A DNA stretch of 62,070 nt from a virus. Position numbers and translations under genes: made by a program. The notes beneath the pieces were generated by a model that worked only from the letters and a program-made list of their open reading frames with translations, had not been told where the DNA came from and searched no databases. The stretch is from positions 1 to 62,070 of the IMG/VR virus record IMGVR_UViG_3300017742_000005; one strand, written 5' to 3'. Positions 52,251 to 61,330 of this stretch are shown here, one piece after another. The first letter of the stretch is position 1. Each line of letters opens with the position of its first letter.

Positions 52251-55200
52251 ATGGCACTAGATCCGAAAATCGCTTCGATTAAAGCAGCAGGAACTTACAG
52301 ATTTGAATTTGACAAATCTCAAGTAGTTAGTATTCCTGCTAATCAGACAAGGTTAATTGTCGGTTTCTCTAAAACAGGTCCTTTCAATACTCCGGTATTT
52401 GTACCTGACACCGCATTCTTCAAACAAGTATATGGTGATATTGACAGAAACTTAGAAAGAAAGGATTCATTTTTCCATAGAAGCTGTTTAGCAGCATTGG
52501 AAAGAGGACCGATTCTTGCACTTAACCTATTAAACTTAACTGCTGCCGATAAGGTAGAATATATTAAATTTGGTACAGCTGCTACCCCTGATGTTCAGGA
52601 TAATGCTGGAGCCTTAGGAGAATATCAAAAAATGTACAATAGAGATAAATTCTTTTATCCTGACTCAGACGCATTCTTAGATAATGTTGGTGCAAATAAA
52701 CTAGCATTTAATTCAGGAACAACTAATGATTTATTAGACTTTACTAATTTAGGTCAGAATCCTATCTCAGTTATTGTAAGAAAAGCATCAGCTGCAAATT
52801 CAACAGGATTTAATGTAACTGCAGAAGAATGGTATGGTGCTGCAAATGTACCAGGTTATTTAAATAAAGATAGTTTAGTATCTGACTTCTTAGTAGATGT
52901 ATTTTTAATAGAAGGTAATTTTGGTGGAGACTTTGGTTCTGCAACGCCTTATGAAAGATTTGTAGCAGATCCAATTTATCAAACATATTTTGATAAAGTA
53001 CAAGGATTAAAAAGAAGAGTATTCCAAAATGATGAATCAGATACAAAAATTGCTGAATTCTTTAATGAATCAGAAGTTAATGTAGTTGCAACTTATACTG
53101 CATCATTACTTCCTAATTTTACAGACTTACTAGGTAATAACCTTTTTATTGAAAAAGTTATTAATGCTGATACAGCAAGCACTGGTGTATTTGTCGCAGT
53201 AAATGAAGATTTATTTGATGGTGATACATTAATTGATGGGGTTGCTGGTGGTATTGATTTAATAGGTCATAACCTTGAATATACTCAAGCTTACGATTTC
53301 CAACAAGATGTTAATTTCTTATCTTATAGTGGATCAATCGTTTCAGATGTTAGTTATGCTGGCACAGGAACTGCACCAAACACAGTAAGTGCAACGACTG
53401 AAGCTATTAATGTAAGTCAATTAACAAGTGGAGATATACAGATTACTGTTGTAGGTTCTGCTGGTGATCCATTATGGGATGCATTCGCTGCGTTTACTGC
53501 AAATACACAAAGTGCTGTAGGTACTTACATATTAGCAAACACTGGTACAGGTGATAAATATGTTCCTGTAACATCAGTACAGATTGTAGGAAATACTGTT
53601 ACCTTATTACTATCAAGTGTAGGTGGAATTATACCAGGTGATTTTAGTAATGTTACTGGAGCTTCATATACATTTATTAATGAAAGTGACTTTGGTTTTG
53701 TAACTGATGAAGCAATCCTAGCAGATAATGCAAATGCAAATATCATAGGTGGATATGGTTCAACATTATACAGCCAATTCTCAAACGGTACTCTTACCGA
53801 TGGTGATGAAGCGGTATATTTGAAAACCGGTACAGAATATTTAAGTTACTTAGTATTTAATGCTGTTGATTATGGATTCATTCATACGCAAACTCCAACT
53901 ACTACTTTAACAACTATTCCTATTTCAGATCCGGCATATAACTTACCATCTGTTCAGGTAACACCTTACGAGGAAGATGCATTTAATAATTTAACACCGC
54001 ATGATCAATTTACTTTAGATCCTGCTAATGGCGGTTTCTTTATAGACACAGAATTTTCAAATACAGGTATTACTTATCCTGCAGGTACATTAGGAATTCA
54101 AACGCTGAAAGGTGCTAATAATGTTTCTATTGATATTATTTCAGATTCAATAACTGAAACTGGATTAAAACCTAACCAAGTATTAATAGCTAGTGATAAT
54201 CCTGATGCTGCTGATGTAGTTGTAGGAAACTACTTAGTACATTCTGAAGGCTCTCCTTCCGGTGTAGCCCACTCAAGGTTAACAAGAATTAACGTTGTAC
54301 AAGGTGGATTAACAAATGCTGAATTTAGTACTATTCCTGCAGGTAAGCAGGCACTATTAGTAACTTGTCAAAGTGAAATTGCAACAACAACCGCTGCAGG
54401 TATTGTTAAAGTTGAATTATACTTCCCAATAGATAAGTGGATTGATTATTTAAATATCTTTACATTAGATGGATTTAATTTAACTTCTACTCACGTACCT
54501 AACGGAACTAATGACAGACAGGTTGAAATCTTAAATGGTACTTTAAATGGAACAAATTTATTTAAAGCATTAACTGACAGAGATGTAATTAACTTTAGAT
54601 ATATTGTAGATACATTTGGAAACGGTATTGAAAGTGGATCTAAAGCGATCTATACAATATTGGCTTCTACTAGAAAGAATGCATTCGCAATATTAAATGC
54701 TCCATCTGCTAAGGACTTTAAGAGTAATTCTTCACCTTCATTTAAAGATCTAACTGGAAGTTTATCCTCTAGATTTATTTCTACTGGTGGTGATCTTTCA
54801 TTAAATCCTACAGTAAGATACTCATTACCATCTCAAACACAAGGTGCGAGTTGGGGAGCATTCTATTATCCTTTTATTACTGTTAGGGATTTAGGTAGAA
54901 ATATAAATGTTGTACCGGCTGCATACGTTTCAAATAACTTTATTGCAAAATATGAAAACGCATTACCGTGGTCATTAGTTGCCGGAGTTCGTCGAGGTGT
55001 TGTAGGTGGAACAGGAGTTGTAGGATTAGAAATCAATCTTGGAAAAGAGGACAGAGAATACTTAGAACCATTTGGATTAAATCCAATTGTATTCCAAAGT
55101 GGAACTGGGCCAACAATCTTTGCAAATAAAACTGCACAGCAGACTACAAAATCTGCATTAAGCTCTATTAACTGTAGAGAGGTTGTAATTTATATCCAAG

Positions 55201-55487
55201 ATGGTATTGAAGCAATTCTTAGAAACTATCTATTTGAATTCAATACTGCTCAAACAAGATTAGAGATTAAAACACTTGCTGATAACTTTTTATCAACAGT
55301 TCAGAATGATGATGGTGTTTATGACTTTAAGAATGTAATGGATGAAACTAATAATACTCCAGAAGTTATTGATCAAAATGTAGGTATCCTAGATACATAT
55401 ATTGAACCAGTAAGAGGAATGGAAATTCTTGTACAAAGAACAACTATTTTGAAAACAGGAGCTATTAGTTCAGGAAACTTCCAATAA
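52251..55487 (+). CDS. 18: contractile tail sheath protein (gp18), enlarged
   Basis: A 1078-residue sheath, against 659 in T4. The N-terminal 90 residues (YRFEFDKSQVVSIPANQTRL, then VGFSKTGPFNTPVFV) and the C-terminal 250 (WSLVAGVRRGVVGGTGVVGL, INLGKEDREYLEPFGLNPIV, and the terminal ILVQRTTIL strand) are the conserved sheath parts. The middle holds several extra beta-rich domains of Thr/Gly/Asn-rich sequence, which would face outwards. The protein contracts around the tube to inject DNA. Confidence 0.9.
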   Translation: MALDPKIASIKAAGTYRFEFDKSQVVSIPANQTRLIVGFSKTGPFNTPVFVPDTAFFKQVYGDIDRNLERKDSFFHRSCLAALERGPILALNLLNLTAADKVEYIKFGTAATPDVQDNAGALGEYQKMYNRDKFFYPDSDAFLDNVGANKLAFNSGTTNDLLDFTNLGQNPISVIVRKASAANSTGFNVTAEEWYGAANVPGYLNKDSLVSDFLVDVFLIEGNFGGDFGSATPYERFVADPIYQTYFDKVQGLKRRVFQNDESDTKIAEFFNESEVNVVATYTASLLPNFTDLLGNNLFIEKVINADTASTGVFVAVNEDLFDGDTLIDGVAGGIDLIGHNLEYTQAYDFQQDVNFLSYSGSIVSDVSYAGTGTAPNTVSATTEAINVSQLTSGDIQITVVGSAGDPLWDAFAAFTANTQSAVGTYILANTGTGDKYVPVTSVQIVGNTVTLLLSSVGGIIPGDFSNVTGASYTFINESDFGFVTDEAILADNANANIIGGYGSTLYSQFSNGTLTDGDEAVYLKTGTEYLSYLVFNAVDYGFIHTQTPTTTLTTIPISDPAYNLPSVQVTPYEEDAFNNLTPHDQFTLDPANGGFFIDTEFSNTGITYPAGTLGIQTLKGANNVSIDIISDSITETGLKPNQVLIASDNPDAADVVVGNYLVHSEGSPSGVAHSRLTRINVVQGGLTNAEFSTIPAGKQALLVTCQSEIATTTAAGIVKVELYFPIDKWIDYLNIFTLDGFNLTSTHVPNGTNDRQVEILNGTLNGTNLFKALTDRDVINFRYIVDTFGNGIESGSKAIYTILASTRKNAFAILNAPSAKDFKSNSSPSFKDLTGSLSSRFISTGGDLSLNPTVRYSLPSQTQGASWGAFYYPFITVRDLGRNINVVPAAYVSNNFIAKYENALPWSLVAGVRRGVVGGTGVVGLEINLGKEDREYLEPFGLNPIVFQSGTGPTIFANKTAQQTTKSALSSINCREVVIYIQDGIEAILRNYLFEFNTAQTRLEIKTLADNFLSTVQNDDGVYDFKNVMDETNNTPEVIDQNVGILDTYIEPVRGMEILVQRTTILKTGAISSGNFQ

Positions 55488-55502
55488 GAGGAAACTAAAT
55501 AA

Positions 55503-55517
55503 GAATATATAAAAAAA
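55503..55517 (+). promoter_or_regulatory. GAATATATA-type box (class B)
   Basis: GAATATATAAAAAAA lies 27 bases before the tail-tube ATG; the same sequence as at 40572. Confidence 0.5.
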
Positions 55518-55529
55518 ATAAAATAAACT

Positions 55530-56087
55530 ATGCCACTACCACATTATACCCAATCAAGGGCCAGTAGCCAAAGGTACGAACCAGTTCAGCCTAACCTTTT
55601 TGAGGTGACAGTATTTTCACCACTAGGGGATGATACGGGTTTAATCTTAGAGCAAGTTAAAACTATTGGAGGTTTAAATAACTTAAACCCTGCTGTAGAT
55701 GCAATCGGACAGAAATACAAATTTGCTGACCGTTCATTTGCAAGTATGCCAGGTCAAACATTTATGGATCTGACTGTTAACTTTAGTCTTAACTTAAATG
55801 AAGCTAACGAAAATTACATTTACAATACATTCCGTAATTGGTACAAATTAATCTATGATCCATTGACTGGTGAAATGGGATTAAAGAAAGACTATGTAGG
55901 AAGTATGATTATTGTACAGTACAACAGAGCAGGTGATATCTTTAGAAAGATTACTTGTAAAGATGTATTCCCTACAGGTCAACCTGATTTTGTAGATGAA
56001 TTAAGTTATGAAACTCCAGACGCAGTTGATTTAACAATGACTTATCGTTGTGATCACTGGGTTGAGGAAAATGTTGGAGCTGCATAA
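55530..56087 (+). CDS. 19: tail tube protein (gp19)
   Basis: A 185-residue protein. PVQPNLFEVTVFSPLG, then QKYKFADRSFASMPGQTFMD and YIYNTFRNWYKLIYDPLTGE, followed by GSMIIVQYNRAGDIFRKITC, are typical of T4-like tail tubes (T4 gp19, 163). It forms the inner channel within the sheath. It ends at a strong terminator. Confidence 0.9.
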   Translation: MPLPHYTQSRASSQRYEPVQPNLFEVTVFSPLGDDTGLILEQVKTIGGLNNLNPAVDAIGQKYKFADRSFASMPGQTFMDLTVNFSLNLNEANENYIYNTFRNWYKLIYDPLTGEMGLKKDYVGSMIIVQYNRAGDIFRKITCKDVFPTGQPDFVDELSYETPDAVDLTMTYRCDHWVEENVGAA

Positions 56088-56104
56088 TCTTTTAAATATT
56101 TTAG

Positions 56105-56132
56105 AAAAACTGGCTTTAGGGCCAGTTTTTTT
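56105..56132 (+). terminator. intrinsic terminator after the tail tube gene
   Basis: AAAAACTGGC and GCCAGTTTTT form a perfect 10-bp stem with a short loop and a trailing T run. Confidence 0.9.
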
Positions 56133-56175
56133 GTCTTCACTCTAATATATATTATAAATTATATAATCTAAACAT

Positions 56176-56646
56176 ATGACAATCTTTAAAGTAGTAAATG
56201 AAACTGATGGAAAAGTTTATGTAGGTTATTCAGTTAATGATAATCCTAATAACTTAGGAGCAGGTAAATATATTAAAAGAGCAGTTAAAGACTTTGGTAC
56301 AAGATCTTTTCAAAAAACTGTTCTTGAAGAATTTGAATCTGAAGAATCATTAAGCCATATAATGGAAAGGCTAGAATTTTGGATAAAAAATTATAAAGCC
56401 GATAATCCTAAATATGGATATAATGAAAGCGTACAAGAATTAATTCCACAAAAAAAGAGACTTACTAAAAAACTACAAGTTCTCTTAACACCAGAAGATG
56501 AAGATAATTTAAATTCAATTATTATCGAGAAATCAATGGAAAATAAAACAAAACCGTTGCCAGTATCCAAATACGTAAGACAATTAATAGTTGAACATAT
56601 AGTAGAGGAAACCGCTCCTGAAAAACAATTAATAAAAACTAAATAA
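56176..56646 (+). CDS. GIY-YIG-like protein with ribbon-helix-helix-like tail
   Basis: A 156-residue protein. TIFKVVNETDGKVYVGYSVN at the start resembles the GIY-YIG core, although the GIY part reads IFK, and ERLEFWIKNYK...YGYN follows the Glu/Asn end of the domain. A residue pattern like a small DNA-binding ribbon-helix-helix lies at 95-145 (LQVLLTPEDEDNLNSIII then VSKYVRQLIVEHI). Free-standing GIY-YIG genes in T4-like phages are homing endonucleases. It sits alone between the tube terminator and the gp26-like gene, a typical insertion spot. Confidence 0.55.
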   Translation: MTIFKVVNETDGKVYVGYSVNDNPNNLGAGKYIKRAVKDFGTRSFQKTVLEEFESEESLSHIMERLEFWIKNYKADNPKYGYNESVQELIPQKKRLTKKLQVLLTPEDEDNLNSIIIEKSMENKTKPLPVSKYVRQLIVEHIVEETAPEKQLIKTK

Positions 56647-56648
56647 TT

Positions 56649-57653
56649 ATGAGTAGTCACGAAGACAATATTAAAAAAGAATTTGCAGAGGCTGAAGGTA
56701 TAGTAGATACTACGGCTGAGGTAAAAACAAATGATGAAGGTAAAGTTACTGAATTAGGTAAAGTAGATACTACAAGAGGATCTGGTATAACTTCTATAGA
56801 TGATCCTGAAATTCAGAGAATACAATCTTTAACAGGTTATATTAAATTAGATTTAGCTAACTTTCCATCAGGTGGTCAATTTTATAGAGAAGATTTTGAA
56901 ATTCATATTAGAGCCGCAAGGGTTGGTGAGATTAGGGAATTCTCTACATTAGATGAAGAAAACATTTTAGATGTTGATGAAAAGCTAAACTCACTTCTAG
57001 TGAACTGTACAAAAATTATGTATGGTAACCAAAGAGGATCTTATAGAGATGTTTTAGAAGAGGATAGAATATATCTAATCCTATCTATTAGAGAGTTAAC
57101 ATTTAAGGAAGGCGAAAATAAATTAATGATGCCGGTTGGTAAAAAGAGTTGTAAAACAGGAACTTGTAAATCACAAGAATCAGTGGAACTTCAAACAGCT
57201 AATCTTCAATTTAATGAACAAGATGATTTAATAGCAAAATATTATGATCATGAAAATAAATGTTTTACCGTACCAACAAAAAGCCACGGTGAATTAACCA
57301 TAGCACCTCCTACGATTGGTGTTATGCGATCTATTACTGATTGGATACGAAAGAGAGAAGAAGAAGGAAAGACTTGGGATAGATCATCATTATCTATCTT
57401 ACCTTACATTCAGAGAGAATGGAGAGGATTTAATGATAAAGAAATATTTTCAGCCATTACAAATTTTCAGGGCTGGGACGCTACTAAATTTTCAATTGTA
57501 TACAGATTAGTTGAGAAAGCGAAAATTGGAGTTAAACCTGAGTTTAGTTTTCCATGTGAAAGTTGCGGTGAGGAGGTCGCCGTCCCGCTCACGTTTCCCG
57601 GCGGCATCAAAGCTCTGTTTATTATTCAAGATATCTCTTCTGAACTTTTATAA
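56649..57653 (+). CDS. 26: baseplate hub/tail assembly chaperone gp26-like
   Basis: A 334-residue protein. LANFPSGGQFYREDFEIHIR and AARVGEIREFSTLD fit the T4 base-plate (gp26) family, and FPCESCGEEVAVPLTFPGGI near the C-terminus carries a CxxC. It lies two bases after the GIY-YIG-like gene and just upstream of the gp51-like region and the tape measure, as tail chaperones do in many phages. Its last 80 bases contain a GC-rich island quite unlike the rest of the gene. A longer product through frameshifting into the next frame is possible. Confidence 0.6.
   Translation: MSSHEDNIKKEFAEAEGIVDTTAEVKTNDEGKVTELGKVDTTRGSGITSIDDPEIQRIQSLTGYIKLDLANFPSGGQFYREDFEIHIRAARVGEIREFSTLDEENILDVDEKLNSLLVNCTKIMYGNQRGSYRDVLEEDRIYLILSIRELTFKEGENKLMMPVGKKSCKTGTCKSQESVELQTANLQFNEQDDLIAKYYDHENKCFTVPTKSHGELTIAPPTIGVMRSITDWIRKREEEGKTWDRSSLSILPYIQREWRGFNDKEIFSAITNFQGWDATKFSIVYRLVEKAKIGVKPEFSFPCESCGEEVAVPLTFPGGIKALFIIQDISSELL
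57568..57605 (+). promoter_or_regulatory. GC-rich RNA element: AGGAGG, hairpin and possible pseudoknot
   Basis: GTCGCCG (57576-57582) pairs with CGGCGGC (57599-57605), seven pairs with one wobble and a 16-base loop. CTCAC in the loop (57588-57592) can pair with GTGAG (57568-57572), an H-type pseudoknot. AGGAGG lies at 57571-57576. The local GC content is about three-quarters, unlike the AT-rich surroundings. Confidence 0.5.
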
Positions 57654-57903
57654 GATTAGAGTTTTATTATTAGAAAAGTTGCATCTCCAGCCATCAGAGC
57701 TGGATTTGCTTCCTTTCTATGAGTATGAATATACCTTAGAAATTTACAATGATCTATTAAAAGATCGTAATGATGAAGAGAAACAGAATACTCAATCCTA
57801 TTCGGATAAATATAATACGGACAGCATGTCTAGATCTATGAACAAACAGATGAGTTCTTTTAAAGCACCATCTATGCCTAAGATTAGTATGCCGAAGTTT
57901 TAA
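57601..57903 (+). CDS. 51: gp51-like tail assembly chaperone partner, in +1 frame relative to gp26
   Basis: The frame is open from within gp26 to TAA at 57903. The well-formed part, NFYKIRVLLLEKLHLQPSEL then LLPFYEYEYTLEIYNDLLKD, resembles the gp51-type domain of T4-like phages, and a low-complexity tail (MSRSMNKQMSSFKAPSMPKI) ends it. There is no ATG between 57511 and 57825 in this frame. Translation may come from +1 frameshift in gp26, for example at the CCC of 57597-57599 (giving the start used here), or from a non-ATG start such as ATT at 57655 or TTG at 57679. Confidence 0.55.
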   Translation, partial: AASKLCLLFKISLLNFYKIRVLLLEKLHLQPSELDLLPFYEYEYTLEIYNDLLKDRNDEEKQNTQSYSDKYNTDSMSRSMNKQMSSFKAPSMPKISMPKF

Positions 57904-57919
57904 TAAATAAATAGATTGA

Positions 57920-60900
57920 ATGGCTGCTGTAACTCTTAAAGATTTAATGGATCCTCTGTCAAAGATAGAGGCTGCTGCAAAAGAGACTAATGAAAAATTA
58001 GATGCTCTTATTGCAGTTTCTGGAGGCGGTAATTCCGGTGGTAGTTTAGATGCTGCCATAGTGGCTCAATTAACAGCACAAACAGATTTATTAACTGCTA
58101 TTGAAGCAAATACATCCAGAAATCCTTTAGGAGGAATATTTAGTAGAAAAGGTGGTGCTGCTAAGAAAAGTAATGCTGGTGCTACTTTAAATGATTTAGG
58201 TATTGGTGCAAAGTTAACAGCTAAGGCAATAATGTTGTGGCTATTAGTACCGAAGAAAGCATTGGAGAAATTTAAAGGTTTTGTAGCAGATACACTTGAT
58301 TCATTTGAAAAAGTTAAACCTAAAAAAGTAAAGGCTGGGGCTGATGCTCTTGCTGTTGCTTCTGGTGCTGCAATGATATCTGCAAAAGCATTAATGGTTT
58401 GGACGTTTGTACCTGAATCGGCTATAGATAAATTTACAGCTTATATAACAAAATTAGATAAAGCTTTATCTAAGACCACACCTAAAAAGGCTAAGAAAGG
58501 TGCGGAAACTTTAGGCTTAATGGGCGATGCACTTTTAAAATTTGCAAAAGGATTAGCTTTATCTGCAATATTAGTTCCATTAGGTTTAATAGCAATACCG
58601 TTCTTATTATTGGCTGTGACTGCTGTTGGTGGTATTATGGCTTTACTAGGTGGTAAGAAAATGGGCCAACGAATTAGGAGAGGCGCAAGAGCTTTAGATA
58701 AAGTAGGTGATGCTCTAACATCCTTTGCAATAGGACTAGGTTTATTTGCTTTATCTACTATGTTTATTATAACTCAACCAAATATCTTAATAGGTATGGT
58801 AGCTTCACTAATATTAGTACCAGGTGCAATTGCAATATTAGGTGGTAAGAAAATGGCTAAGAGAGTTAGGAGAGGTTCATTAGGTTTACTAATCTTAGGT
58901 GTAGCATTAATACCTTTTTCTATAGGTATGTTAGCATTATCATACGCAACGAGAGGTAATGGTATTGGAGACATTCTTCTACAAGGTGCTACAATATTAG
59001 CAATAGGTGGAGCTGCTGCATTAGTTGGTAAGATGGGTATGAAGAATATTTTGTTTGGTGCTGCCGCGATGGCGTTAAACGGTTTAGGACTTTTAGTATT
59101 TAGTTTAGGTTATACTCCGTTTGCTGATGCAACTAGAGGTAACACTTTAGAAGATGTAGGCGTACAGGCATTAACACTTGTAGCTATTGGTGGAATTATG
59201 GCATTAGCTGGATTGGCAGTTGCTGCCACTGGAGGTACTGCTTTATTAGGTCCTCTTATGTTTGCTGCCGCAGGTTTAGCATTACAAGAATTGGCACCAG
59301 GTTTACAGATGATGAAAAAGATAGACTTTACCAAAACCGATGCTGAAAACTTATCCTTTACATTAGGTGCAGTAGCTGCTGCATTCTCAGGTGTAGAACC
59401 TGAAGCAGGATTCTTAAAGAATGTTGGTAATGTATTTAGTAGAATAGGGCAGAGTATTGCCGGAGGTGGAGCCGCTGCAATGTATATAGGTGCAGGAAAG
59501 GCGTTACAAGAATTATCAAAAGGTTTAAAAGATTTTAAAGAAATTGACTTTACACAAGAAGATTCAGAAGATCTTGCTGTCGCATTAGGTTCTGTTAGTG
59601 CTGCCTTTGCTCAAGCTGGTGGAGAACCATCAAGCCCAGGTGGTTTATTCGGATTGGTATTTGGATCTACGTTTAGCCCTAATGCAACTGAAAGAGGAGT
59701 TAAATCGGTAATGAGATCAGGTGATGCACTTACCGAAATTACAAAAGGGCTCCATTCCTTTATGAAACTACAAGAAAAGGGTGCTAAGTTTGGTGAACCT
59801 GATAGTGATGGACATTATGAAGAAGGTACTTTAGGTTATGCAATTACAAATACTGTAGGATTTATTAGAACGGCGTTTGCCGCAGTTGCTGGAGAAGGTA
59901 ATGTTCAGGCAGGTGGATTCTTTAATACTCTATTTGGAATTAAAAAGAATAAAGTAGCAGAAGGTATTGATTCAGTTAGAGGAGTTGGTAAAAACTTAGA
60001 TGATATTGCCAATAGTGTAATGAAATTCCAAACAATGATAGAAAAAGGTATTAAGTTTGGAGAACCTGATGGTGATGGAAATTATGAAGAAGGTACCCTA
60101 GGTTATGCAATTGTAAATACTATAGGATTTATTCGTACTGCTTTTGCTGCCGTTGCTGATGAAGGTAATGTTGAGGCAGGTGGATTCTTTAATTCCTTAT
60201 TTGGTGTTAAAAAGAATAAAGTAGCGGAAGGTGTTGATTCAGTTAGAGGAGTTGGTAAAGATTTAGATTCAATTGCTGATGGTTTACTTAAATTTATTGG
60301 ATTTACGAAAGATAATATTGATTTTGGTCCAGAAGGTGATTTAGCCAAAGCAGTTGTAGGTTCAATAACATTTATAAGCGATGCATTTGCTGCAGTCGCA
60401 GGTGAGGAAACTGAGGATAGTGCATTATTTGGTCTAATTACATGGAATGAAAATAATGTAGAAAAAGGTGTTTCGGCTGTAAAGGGTGTAGGTAAAGATT
60501 TGGAAGGTATTGCTAACGGATTAGAAACTTTCCAAAAGATGGTAAAAGATAAAGTTGATTTTAAACCAAAGGGAGAATTGGCTAATGCAGTTAAAAATAC
60601 TTTAACTTTTGTTGGTGATGCGTTTGCTGCAATTGGTTCAAATGAAACAACTGACTCTGCAATGTTTGGTTTAATTTCATGGGATGAGAATAATGTAGAA
60701 AAAGGAATTAAAGCAGTAAAAGGCGCAGGTAAGGAACTATCAGGTATTGCTAAAGGTGTAGCTACATTTGCCGGCGTTAAGAACCCTGCCCAAGTAGCAA
60801 AAGGTATAGGTACATTATTTAATAGTATTGCTGATGCGTTTACAAAGAATTATATAGACATTGCAATGATGAGACCTGCAATGAATCATTTCTCTGGTTG

Positions 60901-61297
60901 GATTACTGATTTAGCAGATGCTGCAGATGATGGATCATTAAATAAAGCTGGAACAGATTTAGAAAAAATTGCTGCAGCTATTAATTCTGTTGATCCTTTT
61001 AAGGCTGAAGCAATGGCCGGATTATTCAGTGGTGCCGGTGAACTTGGTGAAAATAGAAGAGCATATCAAACCCTAGCAAGAGCAGTAGAGGATATTCGAG
61101 ATTTACTATCAGAAACGAGTGGAGGCGGTGAAGCTGCAACAACTGAAGGCGGGGCTCCTGCTGCCGGAGGATCAAGTAAGAGTAGTAATAATAATGCTGC
61201 AATGGTAAGACTTAATAGTACTCTTAGCCGACTTAATTCTACAATGAGTTCGTTACCTGCATCAATTCAATCAATTAAAATCATAGTAGAAGATTAA
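57920..61297 (+). CDS. 29: tail tape measure protein (gp29-like)
   Basis: A 1125-residue protein. The N-terminal 80 residues are helical; about 200-440 contain many Gly/Ala/Leu hydrophobic segments (LVPLGLIAIPFLLLAVTAVG, LILGVALIPFSIGMLALSYA). Four related 79-89-residue repeats containing G-x-IKFGEPDGDGNYEEGTLG and VKGVGKDLEGIA follow, then a Ser/Gly/Ala linker and a short C-terminal helix. Length determination and channel formation are the family roles. It is preceded by the gp26/gp51 chaperone genes, as for lambda G/T and H. Confidence 0.8.
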   Translation: MAAVTLKDLMDPLSKIEAAAKETNEKLDALIAVSGGGNSGGSLDAAIVAQLTAQTDLLTAIEANTSRNPLGGIFSRKGGAAKKSNAGATLNDLGIGAKLTAKAIMLWLLVPKKALEKFKGFVADTLDSFEKVKPKKVKAGADALAVASGAAMISAKALMVWTFVPESAIDKFTAYITKLDKALSKTTPKKAKKGAETLGLMGDALLKFAKGLALSAILVPLGLIAIPFLLLAVTAVGGIMALLGGKKMGQRIRRGARALDKVGDALTSFAIGLGLFALSTMFIITQPNILIGMVASLILVPGAIAILGGKKMAKRVRRGSLGLLILGVALIPFSIGMLALSYATRGNGIGDILLQGATILAIGGAAALVGKMGMKNILFGAAAMALNGLGLLVFSLGYTPFADATRGNTLEDVGVQALTLVAIGGIMALAGLAVAATGGTALLGPLMFAAAGLALQELAPGLQMMKKIDFTKTDAENLSFTLGAVAAAFSGVEPEAGFLKNVGNVFSRIGQSIAGGGAAAMYIGAGKALQELSKGLKDFKEIDFTQEDSEDLAVALGSVSAAFAQAGGEPSSPGGLFGLVFGSTFSPNATERGVKSVMRSGDALTEITKGLHSFMKLQEKGAKFGEPDSDGHYEEGTLGYAITNTVGFIRTAFAAVAGEGNVQAGGFFNTLFGIKKNKVAEGIDSVRGVGKNLDDIANSVMKFQTMIEKGIKFGEPDGDGNYEEGTLGYAIVNTIGFIRTAFAAVADEGNVEAGGFFNSLFGVKKNKVAEGVDSVRGVGKDLDSIADGLLKFIGFTKDNIDFGPEGDLAKAVVGSITFISDAFAAVAGEETEDSALFGLITWNENNVEKGVSAVKGVGKDLEGIANGLETFQKMVKDKVDFKPKGELANAVKNTLTFVGDAFAAIGSNETTDSAMFGLISWDENNVEKGIKAVKGAGKELSGIAKGVATFAGVKNPAQVAKGIGTLFNSIADAFTKNYIDIAMMRPAMNHFSGWITDLADAADDGSLNKAGTDLEKIAAAINSVDPFKAEAMAGLFSGAGELGENRRAYQTLARAVEDIRDLLSETSGGGEAATTEGGAPAAGGSSKSSNNNAAMVRLNSTLSRLNSTMSSLPASIQSIKIIVED
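59786..60790 (+). repeat. tandem 79-89-residue repeats in the tape measure
   Basis: The units begin at about 59786, 60053, 60320 and 60557. The first two spacings are exactly 267 bases (89 codons) and the third 237 (79 codons). The first two units are very similar at the DNA level (AAGTTTGGTGAACC / AAGTTTGGAGAACC), so expansion by unequal crossover is plausible. Confidence 0.8.
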
Positions 61298-61330
61298 TTT
61301 CTAAAATCTTAAAACCTTTTTATATTTTAG

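Noticed and set aside
57511-57600. ATG at 57511 as the start of gp51
   Set aside because: It would overlap gp26 by 143 bases, and the first 30 or so residues are a basic sequence without resemblance to gp51; kept only as an alternative.
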